A stretch of 64,000 nucleotides of DNA from Siderastrea siderea (Eukaryota; Cnidaria; Anthozoa; Scleractinia; Rhizangiidae). The notes below the pieces were generated by a model. The model had not been told where the DNA came from. It ran no database searches and was given only the letters and a program-made list of their open reading frames with translations. A program made the position numbers and the translations under genes. This document shows, piece by piece, positions 34,562 to 46,463 of the stretch (positions within the stretch are counted from its first letter, which is position 1; each line of letters begins with the position of its first letter). The DNA is taken from positions 34,863,052 to 34,927,051 of the forward strand of contig OZ034977.1 in assembly GCA_964030785.1 (NCBI GenBank), written 5' to 3'.

Positions 34562-37500
34562 ATGGCTCTTCTTTTCTGTTCTATCAATGTCAATTGTCTT
34601 CGTGATGACACAAAAAGGAGTGGTGTCTTTACAGTGGTTAAGATCTTTGCCGCCTGCTGTGGATGTAGTTTGCTTTCAGGAAACTCACTGCTCATCGAGC
34701 AGTGAGTGTAATTCTTGGTTTGCCTCTTCTGGTTTTCTTTCTGCTGTTTCCCCTGGTTCTGTGCGCTCCTGTGGTTGTGTCATTTTGTTCCGTCCAGTCT
34801 TGTCTTTGGTTAGTTCTTATTGTGATGCTGATGGTCGTTCTCTTCTCTGTGAGTTTTCGTATCGTGATAAGTCCTTTCGTGTTGCTTGTATTTATGCCCC
34901 TAATCGTAACCCTTCACGTGACTCCTCTTTTGGAGATGTTTATCTGAAAATTGGCCCTTTAATTCCTACTGTTCCCTGTGGGGATTTCAACACCGTTTTT
35001 GACCGATCTAAAGATAGAATTGGCTCTATCGTTGGTGATGACTCCCGTGAAAGCTCTGTTGCTCTGAGTCGTCTTTTCGACTCTTGTTGTGTTCTGGATA
35101 TCTGGCGATATCTTCATCCTCAATCGCATAGTTTCACCTGGTCTAAATGGAATGGTCTTGTTTCGTCCCGAATTGATCTTTTTGGTTGTCCTTACTCTTG
35201 GGTTGCCTCTGTGTCTTCCTGTGATATTGTATCTTTTCCTTTTTCTGATCATTGTGCTGTGTTGTTGTCTGTATCGGTTCCTGATGTCATCCCCCCTGGT
35301 CCTGGTATGTGGAAATTCAATGTGTCTGTTCTGGAGGATCCTGACTATGTCCAATCTGTAACTGATTTCTGGAATTCTTGGCGTCGTAGGCAAAATTCTT
35401 TTGAGTCCTTATCTAAGTGGTGGGAAGTTGGCAAAGCCAAAATTATAATCTGACTATTAAATTCTGCTCGGCGGAACAAGACCAAAAACCTTGAACGTGA
35501 CATTCTTACTCGCCTGGCTGAACACTTAAAGTCTCAAATTGACTCGGGCTCGGTTTCTCTGATGAGAGTTTATCGCTCTGTGTTATCTAGATTGAAAGAT
35601 TTGGACCTACAAGCTGCTCGCGGGGCCCAAGTTCGTACTCGAGTTAAATGGGTTAAGGAAGGTGAATCGTCCTCCTCTTTTTTTTTTCGTTTGGAGAAAA
35701 AGCGTGCGGCGGATTGCCACATCTCGGCTTTGCGGAATAGTGATGGCACTATCGTTTCTTGTAAGGATGAACTTTGTCGTTCTTTCTCTTCTTTTTATGT
35801 CAATCTTTTTTCTGCTGAGTCTTGAGACGTTGTGATTCAAAATCAGTTATTATCTAAGGTTTCGTCTTCTTTGTCTTCGAGTTGCCGTTGTCAGTGTGAA
35901 GGCCATCTTACTTTAGAGGAGTGCCTTGCTGCCCTTAAGGGCATGGCCCGGAATAAGGCTCCTGGGTGTGATGGCCTCCCTATGGAGTTCTATCTAGCCT
36001 TCTGGCATGTCTTAGGCTCTGACTTAGTTATGGTCTTGAATTCTTGCTTTAGCTCTGGTTTGTTGTCACCATCCCAGCGTCCTGGTGTTATCTCTCTCTC
36101 CTACAAGAAGGGTGATCATCTCGACCCTTGTAACTGGAGACCGATTACCCTTCTCAATGTGGACTACAAGATTGCTTCTAGAGCCATTGCGGGCCATCTA
36201 CTTAAAGTAATTAGTTTTGTGGTAGAAAAGGACCAAACTTGTGGGGTTCCTGGTCGTTTCATTGGCGAGAACGTTGCTTTTCTCCGTGATGTTGTGGATT
36301 TTACTTCTCTCACTGGTGTTCCGGCTGCCATCCTCTGTCTTGATCAAGAAATGGCTTTCGACCTGGTAGATTGGAGTTTTATGCGTTCTACTCTGGTCTC
36401 GATGGGCTTAGGCCCCTCTTTTGTGCGGTGGGTGGACCTGTTTTATACTGGGGTGCAGAACGCCGTCAATGTTAATGGCTATGTTTCTCCTTTTTTCTCC
36501 CTTTCTCGTGGCGTCCATCAGGGCTGCCCCTTGTCTCCCTTACTGTATGTCCTGGTTGCGGAGGTTCTGGCTTGTAGCATTCGTTGCAATCCCCTTATCT
36601 CTGGGCTTTCCATCCCTGGTTTTCATGACCCACTCCCGTGTATTTCCCAGTATGCGGACGATAACTCGCTGGTTGTTTTCTCGGATCCCGCCATTGTTGC
36701 CGTTTTTGATACTTACAGTCGTTTTCAGAAAGGTTCTGGTGCTAAACTTAATATGTCGAAATGTGAAGGCCTGTGGCTCGGCTCTTGGAATGGTCGTTCT
36801 TACCCCCCGGTTGACATTTTATGGTCTTCCGTCAAAGTAAAGGTCCTAGGTGTCTTTGCTGGCCCCGGAAACCTTGAAGAAGTCAACTGGCGGCCTCATA
36901 TTACCGCTTTGGAAAATGTCCTTTATTCTTGGCGTCAGCATTCTCTGTCATACTGGGGCAAAGTTCTTGTCATCAATGCCCTTGCCCTGTCCCGTATTTG
37001 GTATGTTGCCTCTTTAATTCATGTTCCACCTTGGGTGCTGAAAGAGGTTAATACCCTCATTTATAAGTTTTTCTGGAGTGGTAAACGTGATCTTGTGGCG
37101 CGCTCAGTAGTTGTTCAACCGTATTGCATGGTTGGCTTTTCTGTAGTTGATTTTCAAATGAAAGTTTGGGCTCTTCATGATCATGTGCAGTGGATCCGTT
37201 GTTTCACCTTGTCTCCTTCATCGTGGGTTTCCTTTATGGTTTTTTGGTTTTCTCGCTGTTTTGGGGTCTCCCCTCACCAAGTCTTTTCTTGTCCTGGTTC
37301 CTTTTCTTCTGGCTCTCTGCCTCCGTTTTACTCCTCCTTACTTGTTGCCTGGCGCTCATGTAATGGGTCGTTTTACTCGTCTTCCTTAGGGGTTGGTTCT
37401 GGTATTGATTTCAGACCTGTGTTTGCCATCTCAACTAAATCTGTTTATCTTTACTTGTTGTCTGAACGTTCTCCTGTTGCTCATTGCATTGATAAGTTTC

Positions 37501-38060
37501 TTCCTTTGTTTGGTCCGTTGTATTGGCCCTCAACTTGGTGTCAGCTTTTCTTCTTTGATCTTGACCGTCCTGTCATTGACTTGTCCTGGAAAGTTGCCCA
37601 TGGTGTACTGTATACGGCTGAGCGTTTGTCATCATTCGGATATGACTTCCCTACAGCTTGTTTTTGCGGTAGTCCTATGGAGTCCTTGCAGCATCTGTTT
37701 TACGACTGTCCCCACGCTACTACTGTCGTCGCATGGGTTCAATCCCTTATGCTGTCTACTTCTCCCCTTGCTTCTCCTATCTTGCCGCGTCATGTGCTGT
37801 TTGGCTTTTCAGAGGATGAGCTTAGTTGTGTTCCCCGTATCTTTGTGTACCTCAGCAACGTTTGCAAGTTCATCATCTGGGTTGCACGCAACGACTTCTG
37901 TTTCCGCGATGTGCATCCCTCTACTGTTGATGTGATCGAGAGTGCTAGTCCCGCTTTCGTTTTCATCTGCCTTTGTTTTTTATCGTTTTCAGTCAGCTCG
38001 TTGCCGTCGTTTCTTCGTTCGTCAGTGGGGTGCACGTGGTACCATTGCCTCCTTATATAG
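34562..38060 (+). pseudogene. LINE E ORF2: endonuclease-RT, nearly intact
   Basis: ATG at 34562 (MALLFCSINVNCLRDDTKRSG). The endonuclease shows VVCFQETHC, ACIYAPNRN, PCGDFNTVFDRSKDR and FPFSDHCAVLL. RT linker KWVKEGESSSSFFFRLEK at ~35646. RT: APGCDGLPMEFYLAFW, NWRPITLLNVDYKIASRAI, CLDQEMAFDLVDWSF, GVHQGCPLSPLLYVL, the catalytic QYADDNSLV (~36650) and AKLNMSKCEGLWLGSWNG. The C-terminal zinc-binding region is ACFCGSPMESLQHLFYDCPH (~37660). Defects: one extra base at ~34628, TGA at 35451 and TGA at 35823, and a frame slip near 37970. The reading frame 35832-38060 is open for 742 codons. Confidence 0.9.
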
Positions 38061-38224
38061 TTGAACCCTTTCCGTGACTGGGATGAGACTGTTGTCTGCT
38101 AGCCTTTCAGGCTTGCCATTCACCTTGTGTTCTGTTTGCAACTGGTTTTGACGGCCTTGTCTTGTGTTTTGTTTGCTACTGTTTTGATGGGTTGGGTGGT
38201 TCTCTATTAAATTTGTTTCATGTG

Positions 38225-38531
38225 TTACATGTTTGTGCGTGTTTGTCGTGAATGCCTGCCCGAGGTTCTGCTTCCGGGGCGCTGTTTCGTGTTTGTGTGT
38301 ATTTGTCGTGAATGCCTGGCTGGGGTTTTGTCTCCTGGGGCGCTGTTTCATGTTTGTGTGTGTTTGTTGTGAATGCCTGGCTGGGGTCTTGTTTCCCGGG
38401 GCGCTGTTTCATGTTTGTGCGTGTTTGTCGTGAATGCTTGGCTGTGATGAACTTCCCGGGGCGATGTTTTATGTCTTGTGACTATCGTGAATGCCTGGCC
38501 GTGGGTGAGCTTCCCGGGGCGCTGTTTCATG
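38225..38531 (+). repeat. Five ~63-bp tandem repeats in the 3' UTR of LINE E
   Basis: Each unit holds GTGTTTGTCGTGAATGCCTG and ends CTTCCCGGGGCGCTGTTTCA (small variants). They lie between the end of ORF2 and the 3' end of the element. A motif GGTTCGATCCCCCGG follows at ~38641. Confidence 0.85.
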
Positions 38532-38779
38532 TTAGTTAGTTTAGTGTTAGGTAGTTAGGTCGGCTCCTCCCGCGTTTTTAACTTGTGGTTAGTCCTGTTT
38601 TGCTCTGTATATGCTTGTTTTGTACTGTGTGTAGGGACCGAGGTTCGATCCCCCGGTGACGTTTGACGTGCTGGTGCACCTCCCTTTTAAGGTGAACCCG
38701 TTTTGGGATGAGTCTGTCTGTCTGGCGGCCATTGCACGCACCCTACTGGGGGGCCGGCCATTCACCTTAAACGTAAAAA

Positions 38780-38855
38780 ACTTACCTGACGCGGGAAGTA
38801 CTGTGATCAAGGAGGCAGTCCTCTCAAGGTGAGGCGCTTTCATTGCACTTCGATT

Positions 38856-38886
<31 letters not shown>

Positions 38887-38942
38887 ATAACTCGAGCGTA
38901 TAATTTCTGGTAGTGGGGACCTGCGTTCGCACTAGTCCCCGA
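38780..38942 (+). ncRNA. U1 snRNA body, 5' flank replaced by LINE E
   Basis: It starts ACTTACCTGACGCGGGAAG, the splice-site-pairing 5' end of U1 minus its first two bases. It carries loop I (GTGATCAAGGAGGCAGTC), stem-loop II/III parts with TTGCACTTCG and CTTGCGATTACCCCAAATGT, the Sm site TAATTTCTGGT, and stem-loop IV (GTGGGGACCTGCGTTCGCAC to TAGTCCCC). The order and spacing follow vertebrate U1 throughout. The promoter and bases 1-2 are cut off by the LINE, so expression from the usual promoter is unlikely, though the RNA-coding part looks intact. Confidence 0.92.
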
Positions 38943-39734
38943 TCTCTAGTCTTAGCGTGTTTTTTTGCGATGAAGTGTCGTGCGCGCGTATTAGTTAATA
39001 TTCCACTAACCAAGTGTCTGTTGTTGCAGTTTGAACGAACAGCGGAAGGGCGGCAAATCACCGTTGACGGTTGAAACGAAGCACAGAGAGCAGATATCGT
39101 GGAGGTAACGGTACGTTTGCTTTTCTTTGCATGAAAACTTCTACAGAAAAGTGACTTTGTTTTTTGTGACACTTACTTTGCAGCCTGAAATCGACTTCGA
39201 CTTTTACTTGACAGTATCAATCGATGGTGGAGCTTGCCTTTGGAACTAAACATCCGTTCGTGTGAACCGTGAGTTGCTTTCCGTGATTTCTTTAGTGCTT
39301 GTTCAATTGTAGAAGAAACTTTTAGCGTTGACGTTTTGAATCATGTTCAACTCTTTCTTTTTGTCCTCGCGCTATTCACTGGCCCGTAATTCGTGGCAGT
39401 TTACGAGGTTCAGAACATTATACTCAGAGTATCGTAGTTTATCATTTTACATTCCGTTGTGTGCATATTTTTAAGGTATTTTGGGCGAACAGCGACTAAT
39501 TGTCGCCTCGATTGTTGTTGCTTCGAATAATTTGATGTCACAAGCGTTAATTACTTGATGTCACAGTCCAAATTTCAACCTTGCCGCGCGCTCACGAAGG
39601 AAAGCGCAAGCGCTTGTTCTATTCAACTCGCTTTTGTTTCTAGGTGTTAATTTGGCCGTAAATATCTCACACCGGGCAACCATGCCCTAGACTAGCTAGA
39701 TTAATTGGTTAGGAGAAATGAAAACAGAAAATGT
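38943..39734. other. Spacer between the U1 body and the 5S remnant
   Basis: About 790 bp. The only local repetition I noticed is ATTACTTGATGTCACA / AATAATTTGATGTCACA at 39528-39565. No reading frame of interest and no other RNA gene was recognised. Confidence 0.45.
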
Positions 39735-39829
39735 GAAGCCTAAAACACGGGGTATTCCCACGCGGTCACCCGTCCAAGTACTAACCCCGCCCGACAGGGC
39801 TTAACTTCGGTGATCAGACGAGAACCGGT
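39735..39829 (-). rRNA. 3' part of a 5S rRNA gene, interrupted by LINE A copy 2
   Basis: On the - strand: ACCGGTTCTCGTCTGATCAC, CGAAGTTAAGCCCTGTCGGG, the intermediate element GGTTAGTACTTGGACGGGTG, box C ACCGCGTGGGAATACC, and the end GTTTTAGGCTTC followed by ATTTTCTGTTTTC (T-run terminator). It is joined to the A-rich tail of LINE A. The 5' part is at 49591-49629. Confidence 0.93.
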
Positions 39830-40124
39830 TTTTTTCTCTAAAAAGGCTCACAAGGAGCTTGTTTATTTACAATTAAAAGGATCTATAACATGTTTTTACC
39901 ACTGTACTGTAGCTATTTAACACTAATGAATCTTCACATTTGAAACTAAAATAAACTGGTGTAAGTTCATATCCTTGTCGGAGCTTCTTACGTACAATCG
40001 AATGTAAACACTATCTTATCGTTCTCTATTTTGGCGAGGGCCTCCCCTAGACACCAATCATACGGAAAATAAAACTGCATCTGGCGTGCTGAGTATAGCT
40101 TGAACTGAAATTGTAGATGGGATT

Positions 40125-43100
40125 TCACAGCGGCAGCAAAAATGGCTTCCGGGGATATGGTGGTCTGATGTACTCTGTGGTATACCGCAGATTTGTGGAT
40201 GGCGTATCTAGCGATGGTAGTGTCCAATTGATAAGGTCCACATGCTGTTTGCTAAATGGGTTGTTTTCGCATGGGATTTTGCCTAGAAGCTTGAGACTAT
40301 CAGGGACAGGTAGGTTGTTATTTGAAATCTTATTTAGTAGCGGTTCAATCTTCCTCCAGAATGTAACAACAGTGGGGCATTCGAGTAGAGCATGCTCAAT
40401 AGTATCCGTCTCTCCGCAACGATGACAATCAGGGGAATCATGCACAGTCATTCTGTTCAAGGAAAGGGCCGTAGGTAGAACTCGATGCTCAATTTTCCAG
40501 ATCAGATCGCCCTGCTTGTTGGTAACTAGCGGTGAATACAAAGGCCGCCACTTTTTGGCATTAAAAGCCGGTGTTGGTTGGAGTAACTGTTTCCAGCGGT
40601 CTACTGCCAGTACTGGTGGTTTGTGAGATTGATGTAGATGGCGATAAAATGTGCGTGTTTTACAAGCAAGCAGATCAGTGGGAGTGCTCCCTGGACTCGG
40701 GTTGTTGATCACAAAACTGGGTTGCACAGTAGGTGGTGGTCACAAATTGTTGGTATTAACCAGCTGAAGACACTGTCTAGGGATCACGGACAGGAGATCT
40801 TTTACCTCTCGTACAGTTCTCGATAGAGCGCGGGGGTTCTTGTCTGACAACAAGTCTCATGTATAGCCGCCGCGGGAAAGAGACCTGGGACTGCTTCATA
40901 GCATATGTCTGTAACTCGAGTGAGGCCGGCGGCAATCCAATCTGCGTAGATAAGGGGTTTTTCCTGAGAAACAATTAACTTGTTGAGGAAGAGCGGCCCA
41001 CCGAGGACACCAGCGAGTGACCCAGGGGCACCAGCACGGGCGGGGCGCCCCCGCGCCTGCGCCAGGCAATCAGCAATTCTCCGCCAAAAGCCGCCACACC
41101 ACGGCCAATGCGCTGAGGCGAACAATCAAGATCGAGTGCCATCCCGCCAAGATCCATGCCAGCCACGCAAAAGGAAACAGGCAGCAAAATGCCTCGAGCG
41201 GGCGACCCCCTCGGATAGGAGCCTCTTGAGGGCACTCAGTCTGAATGCATGAATCCTAGTTTGCAACAGGGGGATGTTAAGACCTCCTTCCCCGAGGGGG
41301 AGTGCCAAAATTTCTCTGCTGACTACAGGGTACTTGTAGTTCCAGAAAAAGTCATATATAATCCACTCCATCTGCGTGACTGCCCAGGCGGGCATCGATA
41401 ATGACGTGACGTTATAAGATAGCGTGGATGTTAACAGGGTATTAATTAACAGGGCCCTGCCTTTGAAACTCAGTTCCCTAAGGCGCCAAGCAGCGACAAT
41501 GTTTTTAATCTTCTCTATCTTAGCCTCCTAGTTCTTTTGGGTACAATCCACATTTCCGAAAAACTGCCCCAGGATTTTGTCAGGTATGAAATCGTTAAAC
41601 CACTCGAAACCCTAAAGCTGGTCTGTACGCTGCGCAAATGAACCGCACCAAAGGCCCTTACATTGGCTTTTGTTGATCTTGGCCCCAGGCACGCACTCGT
41701 ATAAATCAAAAGTATGCAATGTTTCGGTGATAGACTGCTCATCGGTCAGCAGTAACGTCGTATCATCGGCGAACTGTGAAAGTTTAACTTCGGCTTGTGA
41801 GTCAGGTGGTCGGAGTCCATGAATTGCTGGATTATTCCGGATGTTACACGCCATTGTTTCTGCTGTCAGTACGTAAAGAGGTATGGATAACAGACAACCC
41901 TGCCTCAGACCTCGCTCCAAGTTTGTGAATGCTGTAAGCCATCCGTTAGTTTTAACTGAACTGGATACTGAGTTGTAAATGACATTGATCCACCGTATAA
42001 AGTTCGGGCCAAAACCAAAACACTCGAGAGCCTTAAACAAAAGCTCATGTGCGACACGATCAAAAGCTTTCAGCTGATCCACACTTATAAGCGCGAGAGG
42101 AATGTTATTATCATTTGCATAAGTGATTGCATCATGCAAAAGTCTCGTGTTGTCATTAATTGTCCTTCCTTTAATTGAGGCAGTCTGATCAGTGTGTACT
42201 ATGAGCGATAGGACCTGCTGAAGCCTATTGGCAAGAGCTTTCGTCAAAATCTTATAATCGGTAGTGAGGAGCGTAATAGTTATCCAATTTTTTAGCAAGG
42301 TCCGATCGCCTTTCTTGAATAGGAGTGAGATAACCCCTCGCCGCTGCGAGACAGAGAGCTGACCCGAACGGAAAGCATAATTATAAACTAGCGTTAACTT
42401 ATTACCCAGAAGGGGCCAAAAGTGTTTATAAAAGTTCGTTGTCAATCCATCAATTCCCCGGAGACTTATCATTTTCCATCGAAGTAACAGCTTTGCAGAA
42501 CTCTGCCTCAGTGATTTCCCCCTCACATGAATCGTGCGCATCATCAGGCAGTTTCGGGTTCACAGCACTCAGAAAAAACTCTTGTGCATTGTCCTCACAA
42601 GGCTGTGCCGAAAAAAGTTCTTTATAAAACGCGTGGGTCTCCGAAAGTAGGTCCTTGGTTTCGGTAACAGTATCAAGATTGTTTTTGGTCAGTACGCGAA
42701 TTGTCTGATCTGCTTTACGGCTCTTCTCCAATGGAAAGAAATAGCGCGTGCTCTTTTCGCCCTCCTCCATAAATTGCGCCTTAGCACGGATTTTAGTAGC
42801 TTCTAGTTCCTTCATATCTAACTACTTAAGTTTTTCTTTCGTAAGGAGATATTGTTCTATGTCTCGAGTCGTACCATTTTTCGCTGTCTCTTGCAACTGT
42901 GTTACCTTGTTTTCCAGCTGAAAGCGTTCATGACGTAATAATTTACTCCGGATTTTAGCTCATCTGATGGCTATGATCTTAAAATTCTACTTGGCTTTTT
43001 CCCACCATTTTAGGGGATCAGGAAAATCCGTAAGTTTCTCTCTGCTTAATTTCATCCTGAAAAAGTGCGTCTGTGAGAAATTCATTATTAAAATGCCAGA

Positions 43101-43821
43101 AGTCAGGGCCATGCTGAATTTTATCAAAATCAGGTGTCATGCATATACAGTCGTGATTGGAATGTGCGTAGGGCTTAATTTCAGCTGATGTAATAAACTG
43201 GTTAATTGAGCGACTAGTAAGAAAAAAATCAATACGTGTCCGAATAAAAGAATTATCGGACGTGTTTCGCCCGGTCCACGTGTAGTTTCGCTCATCCTTG
43301 TGCCGTTCTCTCCAAATATCATTTAATTGGTAACGTGTAATAAGAGTATTCAGAAAAAAGGTGTCTGTTTGTCTGGCATTTGGGTCCCCTCCTATGATGT
43401 TGTCATAATCGGTTGAAATGAACTGCTCCAGGCTAGAGAAAAAAATTCGCCGCTGAGTATCCGTATTGGGAGCGTAAACATGGACAATGTTAATCGTGTG
43501 GTCGTCCAAGGCCAATAACACATTCAAAACTCGTCCTTCATTATCACTTCGTGTTTCCTTAACATTGCATTCTAGGTGCAAACAAATCAGAACAGCCACA
43601 CTTCGCGCCGAGTTCGTCCCGTGGGTGCAAAACACATCACCTTGCCACTCACGTTTAACTTGAGTTTCCATATCGATAGTCCAATGCGTTTCTTGCAATA
43701 AAACTATATCAAATCTGCTCCGGTTGAAGAAGGAAAAAGCTGTTTTTCGCTGCTCAGGGGATCGAAGTCCCTGACCATTCACGCTTGCCTGAATAGTCAT
43801 TAAGGCTGATAAAAATAATAG
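40125..43821 (-). pseudogene. LINE A copy 2 ORF2: endonuclease, RT and zinc-binding C-terminus, with frameshifts
   Basis: Endonuclease motifs: MTIQASVNGQGLRS at the start, VLLQETHW, HVYAPNTDTQ and AHSNHDCI (the usual SDH is SNH here). The stretch around GGDFNCI is lost by a ~42-bp deletion. RT linker AQFMEEGEKSTRYFFPLEKS. RT: GIDGLTTNFYKHFWPLLGNK, SVDQLKAFDRVAHELLFKAL, GLRQGCLLSIPLYVL, catalytic QFADDTTLL (~41760) and AKINKSQCKGLWCGSF. The C-terminal zinc-binding region is CHRCGETDTIEHALLECP at ~40370-40430. Frame changes near 42450, 41590 and 40800-41200 make it inactive. Confidence 0.88.
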
Positions 43822-44151
43822 TGTAACGAGCGCTGCGTCGGTCGACGACCACAACAAATCCAGCTCTCAAATAACCGTTTATTACTACACTCAGCGGCTC
43901 TTCTATAGTGCAAGATCAGCGCACCAAAAACCACCGTTACAACGTGTAAGTTCCTTTTATACCTAGTGTTGCGTGTATACTACCTTGGTTATTCGCTATA
44001 AAACCGTCCTACAAAACTACGTTAATTATTTGTAATCTTAACGGTTCCTTGGAGCTTGTGCACAACACTTCTAAAATGACAGTTTTGTTACCTTTCTTAA
44101 CGGTTCGTTGCCACTCGTGCAGAATAGCTCTAAAATAGCTGTTTCGTTACA
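43822..44151 (-). repeat. 3' LTR of the Gypsy element
   Basis: 330 bp, starts TGTAACGAGCGCTGCG and ends GTTTCGTTACA as written on the + strand. Paired with 48048-48377. Confidence 0.93.
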
Positions 44152-44165
44152 TTTTCCCCCTCCCA
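44152..44165 (-). promoter_or_regulatory. Polypurine tract of the Gypsy element
   Basis: On the - strand TGGGAGGGGGAAAA lies directly against the 3' LTR. This is the expected plus-strand priming site. Confidence 0.85.
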
Positions 44166-44469
44166 ACAAAAAGCAATGCGGCCTCGCATCAGGGGGTTCA
44201 CCTATAACCAATAATTTCCAATAAGAAATAACGACAGTTCCATGATAAAGTCAACAAATCAATGTTCTTCGAATATCCTCTCAATGACAACGTAAGGGCT
44301 TAAACAACGAAACTTGACTAATTAAATAAAGAAAACAACTGTCCTTTACTTGTAAACAGAAGGCTTTCATCTGCTATCAACTTGATTTAGTGTTCCTTCT
44401 TAATGCATTTGATGCTCACTATCCTTGGGTCTTTGGTTAGTGCATGTACATTCTATTAGCACTTCCGCG

Positions 44470-46245
44470 TCACTGGCGGCCGCTCGATTCCTGATAAGGC
44501 TTTAGGCGATCATGATGCACGAACTTGGGCTTTCCCCTGGAATTTTTCTGAATCTTGTAGACCACATCAGTGATCTGCTTAGTTATCTTTCAAGGACCAT
44601 CCCAGGGGGTCTGTAACTTTGGACTTAGTCCCTTCTTGCTCTGCGGACTGTACAACCATACTTTTTCTCCCTCTTTGTAAGGTTTGTGGTTGCACCGATG
44701 GTCATACAGGCGTTTTTGTCGTTGGCTCTCAATCTGTAGACGTTCCCGAGCAAATTCGTGTACGGTCCCTATTTGTTCCTTCAGGTTCCATGCATACTCG
44801 GTATAGACGGGCGGTGTGTTGTCTCCAGGAGGAACACCAAATATGAGCTCTACGGGAAGTCGAATCTCTCCTCCGAACATCAGCTCATTCGGCGTATAAC
44901 CGGTACTCTCCTGTACTGCTGATCGGTACGCCATAGAAAGGAGGGGAAGATAGCGATCCCAATCCCATTGATTTCTTTGACAAACTTTGACAGCATGGCT
45001 TCCAATGTGCGGTTGAATCTTTCTACCATCCCATCAGATTGTGGTCGTAATGGAGTTGTTCGGGTCTTGTCAATGTCGAGAAGTCTGCACACCTCCTTGA
45101 ACAAAATGGATTCGAAATTCCGCCCTTGGTCTGTGTGTATTTGTAAGGGAACGCCAAATCTACTAATGGCCTCTTTAATCACCATGTGTGCCACAGCTTC
45201 TGCAGTTTGGTCCGGCATGGCATGGACTTCAGTCCACTTCGAAAAATAGTCGATCACTATCAAGGCATACCGGTTTCCTTGCTGTGTTTCTGGCAGAGGT
45301 CCCAAAACATCAATCGCAATCCTTTCGAGAGGTGCTCCCACGTGGTACATCTGCATAGGGGCCTGAAATTTCCTTTGCGGCTTCCGTCGAGAAGAACACT
45401 TCGTGCACCTCCGGCACCACTCCTTGACATCATGGGTACTTCCACACCAGTAGTATCTTTGCTTGACACGATGAAGGGTCTTCTTCACTCCAAGATGCCC
45501 CGCTGTCACTGAGTCATGAAGAGAAACCAGTAGCCTTCCTTGGAGCTTTTTAGGAACAACTAATTTCAGACTCTGCTCCTGCTGTGGGTTGGCTTCCTCC
45601 CAATTGCGATACAGGATTCCATCATTGAGGACAAGTCTCTTGAACTGCGCCCAGTAACCTTTAACTTCGGGGGATAGAGATGAAACCTGTTCCCACGGTG
45701 GGCGCTCTTCCCTTGCCTCTAACCAACGTATGATGTGGGACAAAATGGAGTCTGAACGTTGCTCCCTTCGTAAGTCCTGCTTTGACAACCCCTCCAACCA
45801 AGTATCTGCTTTCTGAGATGGTGCTGTTGTGTCTGATGCTGTGTGTCCGGTGCGATGGTGCTGTTGTTGTCGACCGGAGCTCCTTGTGATTGCACCACAA
45901 AATGAACCCTCCTGGGACATCTGGTTAGCTTCCACTCTTTTGCAGTGTGAACATTCATCAGTGCTGCATGGTCGTCGAGACAAGGCATCTGCATTTCCAT
46001 GCCGGCTTCCAGGGCGATACACAACTTCATAATCGTAGGTGCCAAGAATTTCTAACCAGCGAGCCAATTGTCCCTCCAAATCTTTAAAACCCACCAGCCA
46101 CCGCAACGCTCCATGATCAGTACGGACAAGGAACGTCCTCCCATACAGGTAATTGTGAAAGTTTCGTACTCCTCCTACTATAGCAAGAAGCTTGCGACGA
46201 GTGACGCAGTAGTTCCTTTCTGTTGTCATCTCTGTTAATAAACCC
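44470..46245 (-). pseudogene. Gypsy pol remnant: RNase H and integrase
   Basis: The RNase H begins at TERNYCVTRRKLLAIVGGVR, with VRTDHGALRWL. A linker and the H2C2 zinc region follow (HDSVTAGHLGVKK, then CRRCTKC), then the integrase core with D in IAIDVLGPLPE, D in IHTDQGRN and E in DGMVERFNR. The last two are exactly 35 residues apart (DX35E). The C-terminal part (MAYRSAVQESTGYTPNELMF) is in another frame from 44934, ends in GEKVWLYSPQ and has a stop at ~44590 before the natural end (44470). No protease (DTG/DSG) and no RT (YIDD/FIDD) motif exists. Confidence 0.9.
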
Positions 46246-46330
46246 GTAACCATTCTTAACGTTGAACGATTTAACTACACCCGTCACTCCCCTTGCAATA
46301 GCTTCGTCTTCAACTGCTTTCTTCACTACA
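46222..46330 (-). other. Y-box/cold-shock-domain-like segment inside the Gypsy element
   Basis: The frame reads KKAVEDEAIARGVTGVVKSF and continues NVKNGYGFINRDDN. Animal Y-box proteins have a cold-shock domain starting with the pattern GTVKWFNVxNGYGFINRxD, including the RNP1 core NGYGFI. Only the first ~25 residues (strands 1-2) are present. The conserved Trp is Ser here. It then runs, out of frame, into the native RNase H at ACAGAAAGGAAC. It lies exactly where protease and RT should be. Capture by template switching on a host mRNA is the simplest explanation. Confidence 0.75.
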
Positions 46331-46463
46331 TTGTTCACTGGGATACCAACAGCTTGATCAGCGGCCGTTATGTTATACGGGTACGTTTCTTCTACATTCT
46401 TTTGTTCCTGGTAAAGCGACGGGGAAACCACAGCGGGCCTTACATGATAAGACCGGACCAAAC

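Larger units (their letters stand above)
34542..38779 (+). mobile_element. LINE E: U1-targeted, ORF2-bearing, 5'-truncated before ORF2
   Basis: It starts a few bases before the probable ORF2 start and runs to a short tail (TTAAACGTAAAA) followed by the U1 body at 38780. The last ~45 bases (GCCATTGCACGCACCCTACT, GGGGGGCC..., TTCACCTTAAAC) match the 3' ends of C1, C2 and C4, so E and C appear to share 3'-end recognition and probably a family. ORF1 is absent. The 5' junction is with LINE F in the opposite direction. Confidence 0.85.

Noticed and set aside
34959..35393. 144-codon reading frame on the - strand
   Set aside because: It is the shadow of the LINE E endonuclease, rich in Arg/Thr without any recognisable domain.
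38780..38942. Functional U1 snRNA gene
   Set aside because: The RNA body looks good but its first two bases and promoter are replaced by LINE sequence, so it is listed as an interrupted gene.
39001..39110. Another copy of the U2-U1 spacer
   Set aside because: GAACGAACAGCGGAAGGGCG resembles part of the spacer, but the match does not extend beyond ~20 bases.
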